Below are positions 25,130-33,520 of a DNA stretch of 64,000 nt, in pieces. The position numbers and the translations under genes are program-made. Under the pieces are notes generated by a model. The model worked only from the letters and a program-made list of their open reading frames with translations. It did no database searches and was not told where the DNA came from. The stretch comes from Kaistia adipata DSM 17808. Its GTDB lineage: Bacteria; Pseudomonadota; Alphaproteobacteria; Rhizobiales; Kaistiaceae. How positions within the stretch are numbered: position 1 is the first letter of the stretch; every line of letters begins with the position of its first letter. The stretch lies in the NCBI RefSeq assembly GCF_000423225.1, contig NZ_AUHO01000010.1, positions 186,001 through 250,000 of the forward strand. The letters are read 5' to 3'.

Positions 25130-26106
25130 GCGTTCGGGCCATCTCCGGGCGGCGGCGTAGTAGCGGCCATCGCCCGGGGACTGACGCGCTGATCGCCAAA
25201 CTTGAAGATCTCGCTGACGCCGAAGGTGATCGGGATCCTCCAGTCGCCGGATTCCCAGTCATAGGTCGACTCGGTGGTCAGGATCAGCGAGGTCGTGTCA
25301 GGGAAGGTGTAGTTGAGGAACGGCTGGACGAAGGCCTTGCTGTAGTCGTCGCGATCGTCGGGCCCGGCATAGGACCAGATCTGGTTGGCGAGCGCGCCGA
25401 CGGTCCACCCCCCGGTCTGCTGGAATAGGACCGCGGTCGGCCCCGCGCTCCAGATGCCGTTGCCGAGCTCGCTCTCGGTCGTCGTTGGCCACAGGAAGGC
25501 CGGGCCGGCGCCGAACACCCGGCCATTCTTGAGCGCCGGCGCGAGGAAGAAGCTCTGCGTGGCGTCTCCGAGGCCGAAATGGCTGCCATAGCCGGGCGCC
25601 AGCTCTCCCTGCTGGATTGTCGGCAGGATGGTGCGGACGACGAGAGTGAGATCCTCGGACAGCGTGAAGGGGATGACGGGCTGCAGGTTGAGCGTGTACT
25701 GGCCGGCCTCGCTCGGACCGAGGTAGCAATCGTCGTTGCTCTGGAAGGGCACGCTGATCAGGTCCGCCACCGGATTGGCCAGCCGCTTGGCGAGTTCGGC
25801 CTCGTCGGCGGCAGGCGGGACGCCGATGTGCTGCATCAAGTCGACCGCGGCTCCCGGGGCGATCTGATTGGCTTTCCCGTCGGCGACCTCTCCATGCTTC
25901 GGGCTCCAGGTTCCGGAAAGCCGCCGATCTGTCGCGCCCGATCCGTTGCGATCCATGGCGTCGCTCTCGAGCCGGTTCTCGATGCCGAACGCGGGGGCAC
26001 GGCGCATGCTGAAGCCGAGTGGGTTTTCCTCGGCGCCGCCGGCCTGGAGCGGAATCGGGCCTGTGGCGAAGAAGTCGACCCTGGATCCATCGGAGATGCC
26101 GATCAT
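25130..26106 (-). pseudogene. Decayed neuromedin-U-like outer-membrane transporter-type gene
   Basis: Reading leftward, the run AELAKRLANPVADLISVPFQ, then TLNLQPVIPFTLSEDL, FGLGDATQSFFLAP, GPAFLWPTTT and YDWESGDWRIPITFG matches the bacterial 'neuromedin U'/transporter-like beta-barrel family. The expected C-terminal strands are broken: after FKFGDQRVS the pieces GDGRYYAAA, PGDGPN and PLRLQ occur in different frames, and the main frame then runs on into the sulfatase gene. The N-terminus also lacks a signal peptide; the stretch before AELAKRL is not recognisable. Several indels near 25130-25190 are therefore likely, either real decay or sequencing error. An ATG at 26106 with GAGGG upstream is the nominal start. 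Confidence 0.6.
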
Positions 26107-26194
26107 GTCGGCGCCCTCGTCCTTGGTCGGCTGAGCGGCACCGATCGCTGCGGGTTCGCACCTCCCGGTTCTGACCGTGGCCTTGCCGTTGTGC

Positions 26195-27109
26195 CTATCG
26201 TTCGACCGGATCCCAGTCGGAGTGCGGGTTGAACGTGCGGACGCCGGGCGCGACCTTGCCGGTGGAGGCGCCGAGATTGCGCTGCCAGACATTGCCGCGC
26301 TGGTCGCACAGGAATGTCATGATGCCCGTCTCGCCCCATTTTTCTGGATAGGCGATCAGGGCGAAGCCGGCCAGCATGCGTCCGTTGACGAGGTAGTCAT
26401 AGGCGCCGCCGGGCGCCGCCGGTCCCTGGCGGGTGAGGATGTGGTAGCGGTAGCCCTGATAGGAGCGGGGCGCGTTCGGGTCGTCGCTGCTGCGCACGGC
26501 CGCGGCCACGATCCGGTCGCCGAGCGGGCTGCGATCGGTCGGCGATGCCGGCTCCCAGTAGAGGCCGTCATGCCGGCCGGGCCGGCTGACCAGCCGGCGT
26601 GCGAACTGCTGCACCGGCTCGTCGTCATGCAGCGTCCGGAAATATTCGTTCTGCGCGGCGACATAGTCGTCGCAGACGCCGATCGTCACGAGCTCGTTCT
26701 GCCCGATCGACATGTCGGCGATCCGCTGCTTGCCGGCGGCGAGGTCGAACGTCCAGCCGTCGGCGGCCTTCTTGAGCGGGATCGGGAACGGCCATTGGTC
26801 GGCGCCATAGGTCAGCACCTTGACTCCGTTTTCGCCATCCTCGACGGCGCTGCCCTTGCTCGCGAGTTCCAGGAAATCGGACAGGCGCTGCTTGTCGACG
26901 TCCGGGTCACCGGACGCGATCAGTTCCCGGGCGCCCGGACCGAAGATCTTGTCCAGCATGCCCTTTTCGGGTGCCTTCGCCGCGTCGACGAGCGCCGTCG
27001 AGGCCGCCTCGGGGGAGGCAAAGACCTCTTGCGCGACGGCGGGCTGGACCGCGAGGGCGACGACACCTGCCATGACGGCGCCAAGCGCCGAGAGAGCCAT
27101 TTTCTGCAT
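26195..27109 (-). CDS. Exported DUF2950-family protein
   Basis: A 304-residue protein with a signal peptide (about 1-27, ending PAVAQE) and the DUF2950 pattern: AASTALVDAAK near the start, ELIASGDPDVDKQRL, WPFPIPLKK, GWTFDLAAGKQRI and, in the C-terminal half, GYRYHILTRQGPAAPGGAYDYLVNGRML and ALIAYPEKWGETGIMTF. The function of the family is unknown. It commonly sits beside DUF3300 genes, as here: the ribosome site GAGGAG overlaps the DUF3300 stop region and the gap is 11 bp. The two are surely one operon. Confidence 0.87.
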   Translation of the reverse strand: MQKMALSALGAVMAGVVALAVQPAVAQEVFASPEAASTALVDAAKAPEKGMLDKIFGPGARELIASGDPDVDKQRLSDFLELASKGSAVEDGENGVKVLTYGADQWPFPIPLKKAADGWTFDLAAGKQRIADMSIGQNELVTIGVCDDYVAAQNEYFRTLHDDEPVQQFARRLVSRPGRHDGLYWEPASPTDRSPLGDRIVAAAVRSSDDPNAPRSYQGYRYHILTRQGPAAPGGAYDYLVNGRMLAGFALIAYPEKWGETGIMTFLCDQRGNVWQRNLGASTGKVAPGVRTFNPHSDWDPVER

Positions 27110-27120
27110 GACCGTTCTCC

Positions 27121-28533
27121 TCAGCGCCGTCCGCGTCCACCACCGCCGCCACGATGCATCTGCGGGCGTCCGCCGCCGCCGCGATGCATCTGCGGCCGGC
27201 CGCCGCCACCGCGATACATCTGCGGGCGGCCGCCGCCGCCGCGCTGAATCTGCTGCCGGCCGCCGGATGGCCGCGCCACGGATTGCCGGCTCGACGAGCC
27301 GCGATTCGAGGCCGCCTTGGAGCTCTTGCCGCCCGACTTCGCGTTGCTGAAGGCGGTATTCTTCGCGGGCTTCTTGGTTGCCTGCTTGGCGCCAGAAGCG
27401 GGCCTCTGGCCCTTGTTGGCGCTGGCCGTCCGATCCGGCTGGTTGCCCGCATTGGGCCGGTTGCCGACGTCCGGGCGATTGCCGGTGCCGGGCCGCTGGC
27501 CGATCTCGGGTCGGTTGCCTGCATTGGGGCGATCGATGCCCGGCCGGTTGCCGGCGCCGGGGCGATTGCCCGCCCCCGGGGCATTCGGCCGGTTGGCGAG
27601 GCCGGGCTTGCTGCCCTGGCCGGGACGATAGCGGTCGCCATCCGGCCGCCAGGGCCGCGTGCCGCCGCCGATGTCGACCCTGTCACCGCCGCCGATGTTG
27701 ATGTCGTTGCCGATGTTGATGTTGCCGTTGCCGGGTCGATAGCCGGGATAGCCCGGCCAGCGGGGCGGATAGACCCAGCCATGCCCCCAGTCCCAGACAT
27801 TGTCGATGGCGATGCCGACGGCGATGCCGGCGCCGAAGCCGATGATGCCGGCCGCCAGCGCGTCGCCGCTGTCGTAATAGACCGTTTCCGGATCATAGGT
27901 CGGCACGTAGATGACGCCCGGGTCCGCCGGCTCGATCGTGACATAATTGGTGCCGCCCTGGTCCTGGACGACGACCTTCTGCTGCGGGGTGGTCTTGAGC
28001 GATCCGGCCTTCTGCGCCTCGCGGCGCAGTTCCTGGATCACGGCGGCGACGTCGTCGGGCTGGTTGACGAAGGCGTCGCCAAGATCGGTCGTCATGTCGA
28101 GGTCGCCGTTGAGCTTGGCGATGATATCCGGGAAGCGGACCAGGGCCTTGACCGTGGGGTCCCAGTTCTGCCCGTCGGTGCCGGAGAAGTCGCCTTTCGC
28201 GACGGCGGACTTGTTCTTGTCGAGCCAGCGCGCCGCCTGGACGATGTCGACGGGATAGGCGCAGGCCGGCAGCAGCTGCGCCAGCAGCGCATCCGGATAG
28301 AGCGCGAAGGGGGCCAGCAGCTTGCGCAGCTCTTCCGTGGTGAAGACGTCGGGGGCGGTCTGGGCCGGCGCGGCGGTGGCATCCGGCGGGGCCGCGGCGG
28401 TCGTGCCCGCTGGCGCCTGCGCGGCGGGCTGCTCCTGCGCGCGCGAGGGTGTTGCGCTGGTCGCGAGGGACGTCGCTGCGAGCAAGACGAACCCGATCAT
28501 CCGTATGCCGGCACCATTCGATGAACCAAGCAT
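27121..28533 (-). CDS. Exported DUF3300-family protein with low-complexity repeat tail
   Basis: A 470-residue protein. The signal peptide (to about residue 32) and an Ala/Pro-rich linker lead into DUF3300 (about 60-240): ELRKLLAPFALYPDALLAQLLPAC, ARWLDKNKSAV, WDPTVKALVRFPDII, YVPTYDPETVYYD. A Gly-rich hydrophobic segment GIIGFGAGIAVGIAIDNV follows. Residues about 290-470 are repeats: GNRP-type hexamers, then a basic Ser/Lys/Ala stretch, then four RGGGGRPQM-type repeats. The tail looks like an RGG/nucleic-acid- or polyanion-binding region (inference). The ATG at 28533 follows AAGGGAT. It heads the operon with DUF2950. Confidence 0.85.
   Translation of the reverse strand: MLGSSNGAGIRMIGFVLLAATSLATSATPSRAQEQPAAQAPAGTTAAAPPDATAAPAQTAPDVFTTEELRKLLAPFALYPDALLAQLLPACAYPVDIVQAARWLDKNKSAVAKGDFSGTDGQNWDPTVKALVRFPDIIAKLNGDLDMTTDLGDAFVNQPDDVAAVIQELRREAQKAGSLKTTPQQKVVVQDQGGTNYVTIEPADPGVIYVPTYDPETVYYDSGDALAAGIIGFGAGIAVGIAIDNVWDWGHGWVYPPRWPGYPGYRPGNGNINIGNDINIGGGDRVDIGGGTRPWRPDGDRYRPGQGSKPGLANRPNAPGAGNRPGAGNRPGIDRPNAGNRPEIGQRPGTGNRPDVGNRPNAGNQPDRTASANKGQRPASGAKQATKKPAKNTAFSNAKSGGKSSKAASNRGSSSRQSVARPSGGRQQIQRGGGGRPQMYRGGGGRPQMHRGGGGRPQMHRGGGGGRGRR
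27145..27260 (-). repeat. 30-bp tandem repeats coding RGGGGRPQMH units
   Basis: Three to four copies of a 30-bp unit (seen on the plus strand as CATCTGCGGGCG followed by CCGCCGCCGCGATG) encode ten-residue RGGGGRPQMH-type repeats at the C-terminus of the DUF3300 protein. Such repeats can vary in copy number by slippage. Confidence 0.75.
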
Positions 28534-28834
28534 TTTGATCCCTTTGGTGTGCAGACGCGAGGAGGTGCATCTTATACAACGCTACGGCACCTGACAATTT
28601 TCGGGATGGCCGGTTGCAGGAAATATTTGGTCTGATCTTTGAAATATTGAAAATCCTGCTTGGCTCTGCCGAGCGACACGACCGGGCGACGAGGTCGCCC
28701 AGGCCGCGAGGGGGCGCGCCCGGCCCAAGACGCGAAGGAAAGCAACGAGCGCGCCGTAACACAATCTTCAACAACGCCGGCGATATCTGGTTAACCAAGC
28801 GCTCGGGCAGGTTGTCGCGTGTCCCGGGCGTCCT
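28534..28834. promoter_or_regulatory. Divergent promoter region
   Basis: This 300-bp gap separates the leftward DUF3300 operon from the rightward MipA/OmpV gene. Around 28618-28660 it turns AT-rich and shows AAATATT twice (in GGAAATATTTGG and TTGAAATATTG), about 20 bp apart. The rest is GC-rich without a gene. Confidence 0.4.
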
Positions 28835-29689
28835 ATGCTGGTCGTGTTTCGGAGTACAGCTGTCTTGATTCGCATTCTGACCGTCGGCGCGCTGACTGGC
28901 TCGCTGCTCGTGCCGCTCGTCTTTTCTTCCGTCCATGCCGCGGATGCGCCCGCGAAGCGCAGCGACGGTGTCGATCTCGTCATCGAGCTCGGCGCCGGCG
29001 GTCAGGTGCAGCCGCGCTATCCCGGCGCCAGCGACCTGCTCTTCTCGCCTTATCCGATCGTGTCGATGTCCTATCTGCGGCTGCCGGGCCTGTTCGAGCT
29101 TGGCGGCGGCCCGAAGACGGCGTTCTCGATCGGGCCGTCGTTCCGCGTCATCGGCGAGCGCGATCCGGCCGATGAGCCCGGCCTCGCCGGCACGCGCAAG
29201 CTCGACGCCACGTATGAGGCGGGCATCAAGGCCGGTTACGAGTTCAACTTCGACCCGATCTATGGCGCCGAGGTGATCGGCGAAGTGCGCGGTGCCTTCG
29301 GCGAGGCGAGCGGCGTGGTCGGCACCGTCGGCGCTGACGTCATCGCGCGGCCGATGCCGATGCTGGAGCTCCGCCTGGGGCCGCGTGCCAATCTCGCTTC
29401 CAGCGACTACATGGGCACGTATTTCTCGGTCTCGCCCGGCGAGAGCGCGGCGAGTGGCGGCCGGCTCGACGCCTATGACGCAGGCGGGGGTCTCTATTCG
29501 GTCGGCCTCAAGGCGTCGGCGCGCTACGAGTTCAAGCCGACCTGGTTCCTGAACGCCAATGCCGGCTATGAGCGCTTCGTCGGCGACGCCAAGGATTCGC
29601 CGATCGTCGCGTCCGTGGGCGACGCCAACCAGTTCACGTTCGGCGTCGGCCTGTCGAAGCAGTTCTCGCTCGACCTGTTCCGCGACTGA
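28835..29689 (+). CDS. MipA/OmpV-family outer-membrane protein
   Basis: A 284-residue protein with a signal peptide (to about residue 36, ending SVHAAD) and a MipA/OmpV-type beta barrel: VDLVIELGAGGQVQPRYPGA, then FSPYPIVSMSYLRLPG, SIGPSFRVIGER, and a terminal strand FGVGLSKQFSLDLF. Family members are outer-membrane scaffolds or porin-like proteins. The ATG at 28835 is used; a TTG at 28865 would give a shorter signal peptide. Monocistronic. Confidence 0.82.
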   Translation: MLVVFRSTAVLIRILTVGALTGSLLVPLVFSSVHAADAPAKRSDGVDLVIELGAGGQVQPRYPGASDLLFSPYPIVSMSYLRLPGLFELGGGPKTAFSIGPSFRVIGERDPADEPGLAGTRKLDATYEAGIKAGYEFNFDPIYGAEVIGEVRGAFGEASGVVGTVGADVIARPMPMLELRLGPRANLASSDYMGTYFSVSPGESAASGGRLDAYDAGGGLYSVGLKASARYEFKPTWFLNANAGYERFVGDAKDSPIVASVGDANQFTFGVGLSKQFSLDLFRD

Positions 29690-29878
29690 GCGGAATGCCT
29701 TGAGGCGGGCGAGGCGCTGCGATAGCCTCGACCCGTCGAAAAAGGAGAGGTCGGTGCGGTTGGCCCGGCCCCCGGCAACGGGTCCTGACCGGCGCATGGA
29801 CTGTGTTCCATCCGCCCGAGTCCCATGACTTTCAGCGCTCCGGCATGGTGTCGGGGCGGACGAAAGGGAATGGGCAGT

Positions 29879-30301
29879 ATGCAGCAACAGCTTTCCGTCA
29901 TCACGCTCGGCATCGCCGATCTCGCGCGCTCGAAAGCCTTCTATCGCGACGGCTTCGGCTGGACGCCGGTGTTCGAGAACGACGAGATCGCCTTCTACCA
30001 GATGAACGGCTTCGTACTCGGAACCTGGCTCCAGTCGGCGATGGAGGTCGACATGAACCGCGACAGCCTCCGCCGTCCGGGCGCCTTCACGCTCGCCCAT
30101 AATGTCGCGAGCCAGGCGGCCGTCCAGTCGCTGATGGACAGGCTCGCCGCCGCCGGCGGCAGGGTCCTGCGGGCCGCCGATGCGCCGCCGCATGGCGGCT
30201 TCCGGGGCTATGTGGCCGATCCCGACGACCATGCCTGGGAGATCGCCTGGAACCCGGCCTGGGCGATCGACGCGCGGGGCCTCGTGACCTTCGGCCTGTA
30301 G
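29879..30301 (+). CDS. VOC-family protein (glyoxalase/bleomycin-resistance fold)
   Basis: A 140-residue vicinal-oxygen-chelate protein. It shows the paired beta-alpha-beta-beta-beta modules: LSVITLGIADLARSKAFYRDGFGW at the N-terminus and GYVADPDDHAWEIAWNP at the C-terminus, with His and Glu in places where the metal is bound in active members. The substrate is unknown. The start at 29879 is chosen because AAAGGGA lies at suitable distance. A close upstream ATG (29870) is too near that site. It precedes the oxidoreductase at 30429 by 127 bp. Confidence 0.8.
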   Translation: MQQQLSVITLGIADLARSKAFYRDGFGWTPVFENDEIAFYQMNGFVLGTWLQSAMEVDMNRDSLRRPGAFTLAHNVASQAAVQSLMDRLAAAGGRVLRAADAPPHGGFRGYVADPDDHAWEIAWNPAWAIDARGLVTFGL

Positions 30302-30428
30302 GGGATGACCGCTTGACAGGCGCCCCGCCTGCCTGCTCGATCTGAAATCGGAGGGGCATGGCGGCGAGGACTCGTCGCCATGCGGCGCAGCCGGTCGGGC
30401 CGGGCGGGACAATCGAGGGAGAGAGACA

Positions 30429-31460
30429 ATGACCATTCGCAGGGGCGCCCTTGTCGGGTGCGGGTTCTTTGCGCGTAATCATCTGAATGCGTGGCGGGAA
30501 CTCGGCGATCGCGCCCGCATCGTCGCCGTCTGCGACATGGACCGGTCGAAGGCGGAAGCCGCCGCGGCCGATTTCGGCATTCCGGCGGCCTATGACGATT
30601 TCGAGCGCATGCTCGACGAGGAGCAGCCGGATTTCGTCGACATCGTCACCACGGCGCCGTCGCATCGCAAGCTGGTCGAGGCCTGCGCCGCGCGTGGCGT
30701 CGCCGCCATCGTGCAGAAGCCGCTGGCCCCCGACTGGGCGGATTGCTGCGCGCTGGTCGACGCCATGGACAAGGCCGGTAGGCCCTTGATGGTGCACGAG
30801 AATTTTCGCTTCCAAGCGCCGCTCCTGCGCGCCGCCGAGATCGCCCGCTCGGGCGTGCTCGGTGAACCGACCTGGGGCCGCTTCGCCTTCCGCACCGGCT
30901 ACGACATCTACAAGGGCCAGCCCTATCTGGCTGAGGTCGAGCGCTTCGTCCTGCTCGACATCGGCGTGCATGTGCTGGATGTCGCCCGCGTCTTCATGGG
31001 AGAGGCCGACAGCGTCTATTGCCTGGGCCAGGCGATCAAGGAAGGGATCAATGGCGAGGACCAGGCGACGGTGATGATGCGCCACGCCAATGGCGCGGTC
31101 AGTGTCTCGGAATGCTCCTATGCGAGCCGCCAGGAACCGGACCTGTTCCCGCAGACGCTGATCCATTTCGAGGGCACGAAGGGCTCGGTCCGCGTCGAGG
31201 CGGATTGCCGGCTGGTCGTTACCTCGCCCAAGGGCAATTTCACCGAAATCGCCAAGCCGAAGCCGCTCTCCTGGGGCGGCGAACCCTGGCTGCTGATCCA
31301 GGACAGTGTCGTCTCGACCCAGCGCCACTGGCTCGACAGCCTCGATGCCGGCACCGCGCCGGCGACCTCCGGCCACGACAACCTGAACACGTTTGCTCTG
31401 GTCGAGGCGGCCTACAAGTCGATCGAGACGGGCGGTCCGGTCAGGCCGGAAACGTTCTGA
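30429..31460 (+). CDS. Gfo/Idh/MocA-family oxidoreductase
   Basis: A 343-residue NAD(P)-dependent dehydrogenase of the glucose-fructose oxidoreductase type. The N-terminal Rossmann loop is LVGCGFFARNH, VVTTAPSHR-type residues follow (IVTTAPSHRKLVE), and the EKP motif reads QKPLAPD near residue 97. The C-domain carries DIGVHVLDVARVFMG with the catalytic His. Family members oxidise sugars, inositol or related polyols. A ribosome site GGGAGAGAGAC lies directly upstream. No regulator or transporter is in the same operon, so the substrate stays open. Confidence 0.87.
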   Translation: MTIRRGALVGCGFFARNHLNAWRELGDRARIVAVCDMDRSKAEAAAADFGIPAAYDDFERMLDEEQPDFVDIVTTAPSHRKLVEACAARGVAAIVQKPLAPDWADCCALVDAMDKAGRPLMVHENFRFQAPLLRAAEIARSGVLGEPTWGRFAFRTGYDIYKGQPYLAEVERFVLLDIGVHVLDVARVFMGEADSVYCLGQAIKEGINGEDQATVMMRHANGAVSVSECSYASRQEPDLFPQTLIHFEGTKGSVRVEADCRLVVTSPKGNFTEIAKPKPLSWGGEPWLLIQDSVVSTQRHWLDSLDAGTAPATSGHDNLNTFALVEAAYKSIETGGPVRPETF

Positions 31461-31534
31461 GGCGGTGCGGGCCTGAGATCCGCGAGGGGCGCCGGGCAGG
31501 GTCCGGTCGCAGGGCGGTTATACCACCCTCCCGC

Positions 31535-31672
31535 GTCATCCCGGCGGAGGCCGGGATCCAGAGACGCCGGCCCGTGGCCAGAAGGACGGGCCGAGGTTTC
31601 TTGGCCCGAACCTTCTTGGCCAGTCTCCTTGGCCGGTGTCTATCGGACACCCGGCCTTCGCCAGGGCGACGG
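31535..31672. repeat. REP/BIME-like composite element, copy 1
   Basis: The element starts with GTCATCCCGGCGGAGGCCGG (31535 on) plus GATCCA and ends with an inverted partner CCCGGCCTTCGCCAGGGCGA at 31650-31672. The left half is itself a hairpin. A second copy with the same layout is at 62286 (25 of 26 positions equal in the left half). Such elements are common between genes in Hyphomicrobiales. Confidence 0.75.
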
Positions 31673-31706
31673 TGCCCGACCATTCTGGCGGGGCGCTGGT
31701 GGGCTC

Positions 31707-32504
31707 TCAGCTCACCAGCAGGGCGTCGTCGTCGAGCGTCTCGCCGCCGCGGGCCTTGCGGAACATCTCGATCAGGTCCTCGATCGTCAGGTTCTTGCGG
31801 CTTTCGCCGACCACGTCGAGGATCACCTTGCCGCCATGCAGCATCACCGTGCGGCTGCCGTAGTCGAGCGCCTGCCGCATCGAGTGGGTGACCATCATCG
31901 TCGTCAGCTTGTGCTTGTCGACGAGCGACTGGGTCAGCTCCATGACGAACTCGGCCATGCCCGGATCGAGCGCCGCCGTATGTTCGTCGAGGAGCAGAAC
32001 CTCGCTGCCGGAGAGCGTCGCCATGACCAGCGACAGCGCCTGGCGCTGGCCGCCGGAGAGCAGGTCCATGCGGTCATGCATGCGGTTCTCGAGGCCGAGC
32101 TTCAGCTCGGCGACGCGGTCGCGGAATTCGTCGCGACGGATGCTGCCGAGCGCCAACCCGAGGCCGCGCCGCCGGCCGCGCGCGGCGGCGAGGGCGAGGT
32201 TCTCCTCGATGGTGAGCGCGCCGCAGCTGCCGGTCAGCGGGTCCTGGAAGACGCGCGCGACATACTTCGCGCGGTCGGCCGTGGCGATGCGGGTGACGTC
32301 GCGGCCGCCGATGACGACGCGGCCCGAGGTCGGGATGACGTCGCCGGCGAGCACGCCCAGCATGGTCGACTTGCCGGCGCCGTTCGAGCCGATCACCGTG
32401 ACGAAGGTGCCGGCCTCGATCTTCAGCTCGAGGCCGGAAAGCGCCTGCTTCTCGAGCGGCGTGCCGCGGCCGAAGACGACGGAGAGGTTGGAAAGCTCGA
32501 TCAT
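31707..32504 (-). CDS. ABC transporter ATP-binding protein (TrpXYZ-like system)
   Basis: A 265-residue ATPase. Walker A is GSNGAGKST (39-47), the Q-loop FQDPLTGS, the signature LLSGGQRQALSL and Walker B VLLLDEHTAALDP, in which the catalytic Glu is followed by His. LivG/F-like size. This group pairs with ABC_sub_bind-type binding proteins and a single LivM/H-like permease, as here. It overlaps the permease gene by ATGA. Energises uptake of a small amino-acid-like or aromatic solute (inference). Confidence 0.88.
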   Translation of the reverse strand: MIELSNLSVVFGRGTPLEKQALSGLELKIEAGTFVTVIGSNGAGKSTMLGVLAGDVIPTSGRVVIGGRDVTRIATADRAKYVARVFQDPLTGSCGALTIEENLALAAARGRRRGLGLALGSIRRDEFRDRVAELKLGLENRMHDRMDLLSGGQRQALSLVMATLSGSEVLLLDEHTAALDPGMAEFVMELTQSLVDKHKLTTMMVTHSMRQALDYGSRTVMLHGGKVILDVVGESRKNLTIEDLIEMFRKARGGETLDDDALLVS

Positions 32505-33382
32505 GCCGCGGCCCTCCCGCGACGCAGGCGCGGCAGCACGAGGGCGGCGGCGACGAGCACGGCGGTGACAAGGTTCAGGTCGGAGGCCTTGAGGCCGAGA
32601 ATGTCGCTCGACAGCGCCAGCTGGATGGCAATGCGGTAGAGCACCGAGCCGACCACGCAGCCGATCAGCGCCCAGATGATGAGGCGCGAATGGAACAGCG
32701 TCTCGCCGATGATCACCGCGGCAAGGCCGACGACGATGGTGCCGACACCGGAGGTAACGTCAGCGAAGCCGTTGGTCTGGGCGAAGAGCGAGCCGCCGAG
32801 CGCGACGAGCGCATTCGAGAGAGCCATGCCGAGATAGATGTGCAGGCTGGTCTTGACGCCCTGGGCGCGGGCCATGCGCGGATTGGCGCCGGTCGCCCGC
32901 ATGGCGAGGCCGAGATCGCTCGCCAGGAAGCGCCAGACGAGGAAGACGGCGAGGATGGCGAGCACGCCGATGAACAGCGGGCGGACGTAGAAGTCCGGCA
33001 GGCCGAGCCCGTAGAAGGGCGTCAGCATCGTGTCCTGGTTGATCAGCGCGACGTTCGGCCGGCCCATGACGCGCAAATTGACCGAGAACAGCGCGATCAT
33101 CGTCAGGATCGAGGCGAGCAGGTTCAGGATGCGGAACTTGACGTTCAGCGTCGCGGTGACGAGGCCGGCGGCGGCGCCGGCGACCATGGCGACGGCCGTG
33201 GCGAGCCACGGATTCCAGCCGGCGATGATCAGCACCGCGGCCACGGCGGCGCCGAGCGGGAACGAGCCGTCGACCGTCAGGTCGGGGAAGTCGAGGATGC
33301 GAAAGGCGAGATAGACGCCGATCGCCACGAAGGCGAAGACGAGGCCGAGTTCAACCGCGCCAAGGAAGGCAATTAGGCTCAC
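32501..33382 (-). CDS. ABC transporter permease (TrpXYZ-like system)
   Basis: A 293-residue inner-membrane permease of the BPD_transp_2 (LivHM/RbsC-like) type with about eight hydrophobic segments, including FVAIGVYLAFRILDFPDLTVDGSF near the N-terminus and VGLAAVIIGETLFHS, the cytoplasmic loop before the last helices. The GTG at 33382 is chosen because GGAGAGG lies 8 nt upstream and it begins the first membrane helix. It is followed with ATGA overlap by the ATPase. Confidence 0.87.
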   Translation of the reverse strand: MSLIAFLGAVELGLVFAFVAIGVYLAFRILDFPDLTVDGSFPLGAAVAAVLIIAGWNPWLATAVAMVAGAAAGLVTATLNVKFRILNLLASILTMIALFSVNLRVMGRPNVALINQDTMLTPFYGLGLPDFYVRPLFIGVLAILAVFLVWRFLASDLGLAMRATGANPRMARAQGVKTSLHIYLGMALSNALVALGGSLFAQTNGFADVTSGVGTIVVGLAAVIIGETLFHSRLIIWALIGCVVGSVLYRIAIQLALSSDILGLKASDLNLVTAVLVAAALVLPRLRRGRAAA

Positions 33383-33485
33383 GAAAGCGGCCTCTCCGGT
33401 GGAGCCCGCCGCGTGTCGAACGGGGCAGGGCTCTGTTGTCGTTTGAAATGGCGGACCGCCTGGCGCACCGGCCGGGGATCCGCCT

Positions 33486-33512
33486 GAAGAAAGGCCCGGC
33501 GTTCGCCGGGCC
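33486..33512 (-). terminator. Attenuator-type terminator between binding protein and permease genes
   Basis: On the minus strand GGCCCGGCG and CGCCGGGCC (33504-33512 with 33493-33501) form a 9-bp stem with a 2-nt loop, followed by TTTCTTC. It lies 9 bp after the binding-protein stop, so it would reduce read-through into permease and ATPase, as is common when the binding protein is needed in excess. Confidence 0.75.
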
Positions 33513-33520
33513 ATTCCACC

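Noticed and set aside
27893-30436. A leftward open frame of about 847 codons
   Set aside because: It crosses the DUF3300 gene in another frame and lies antisense to the MipA and VOC genes; no domain is seen.
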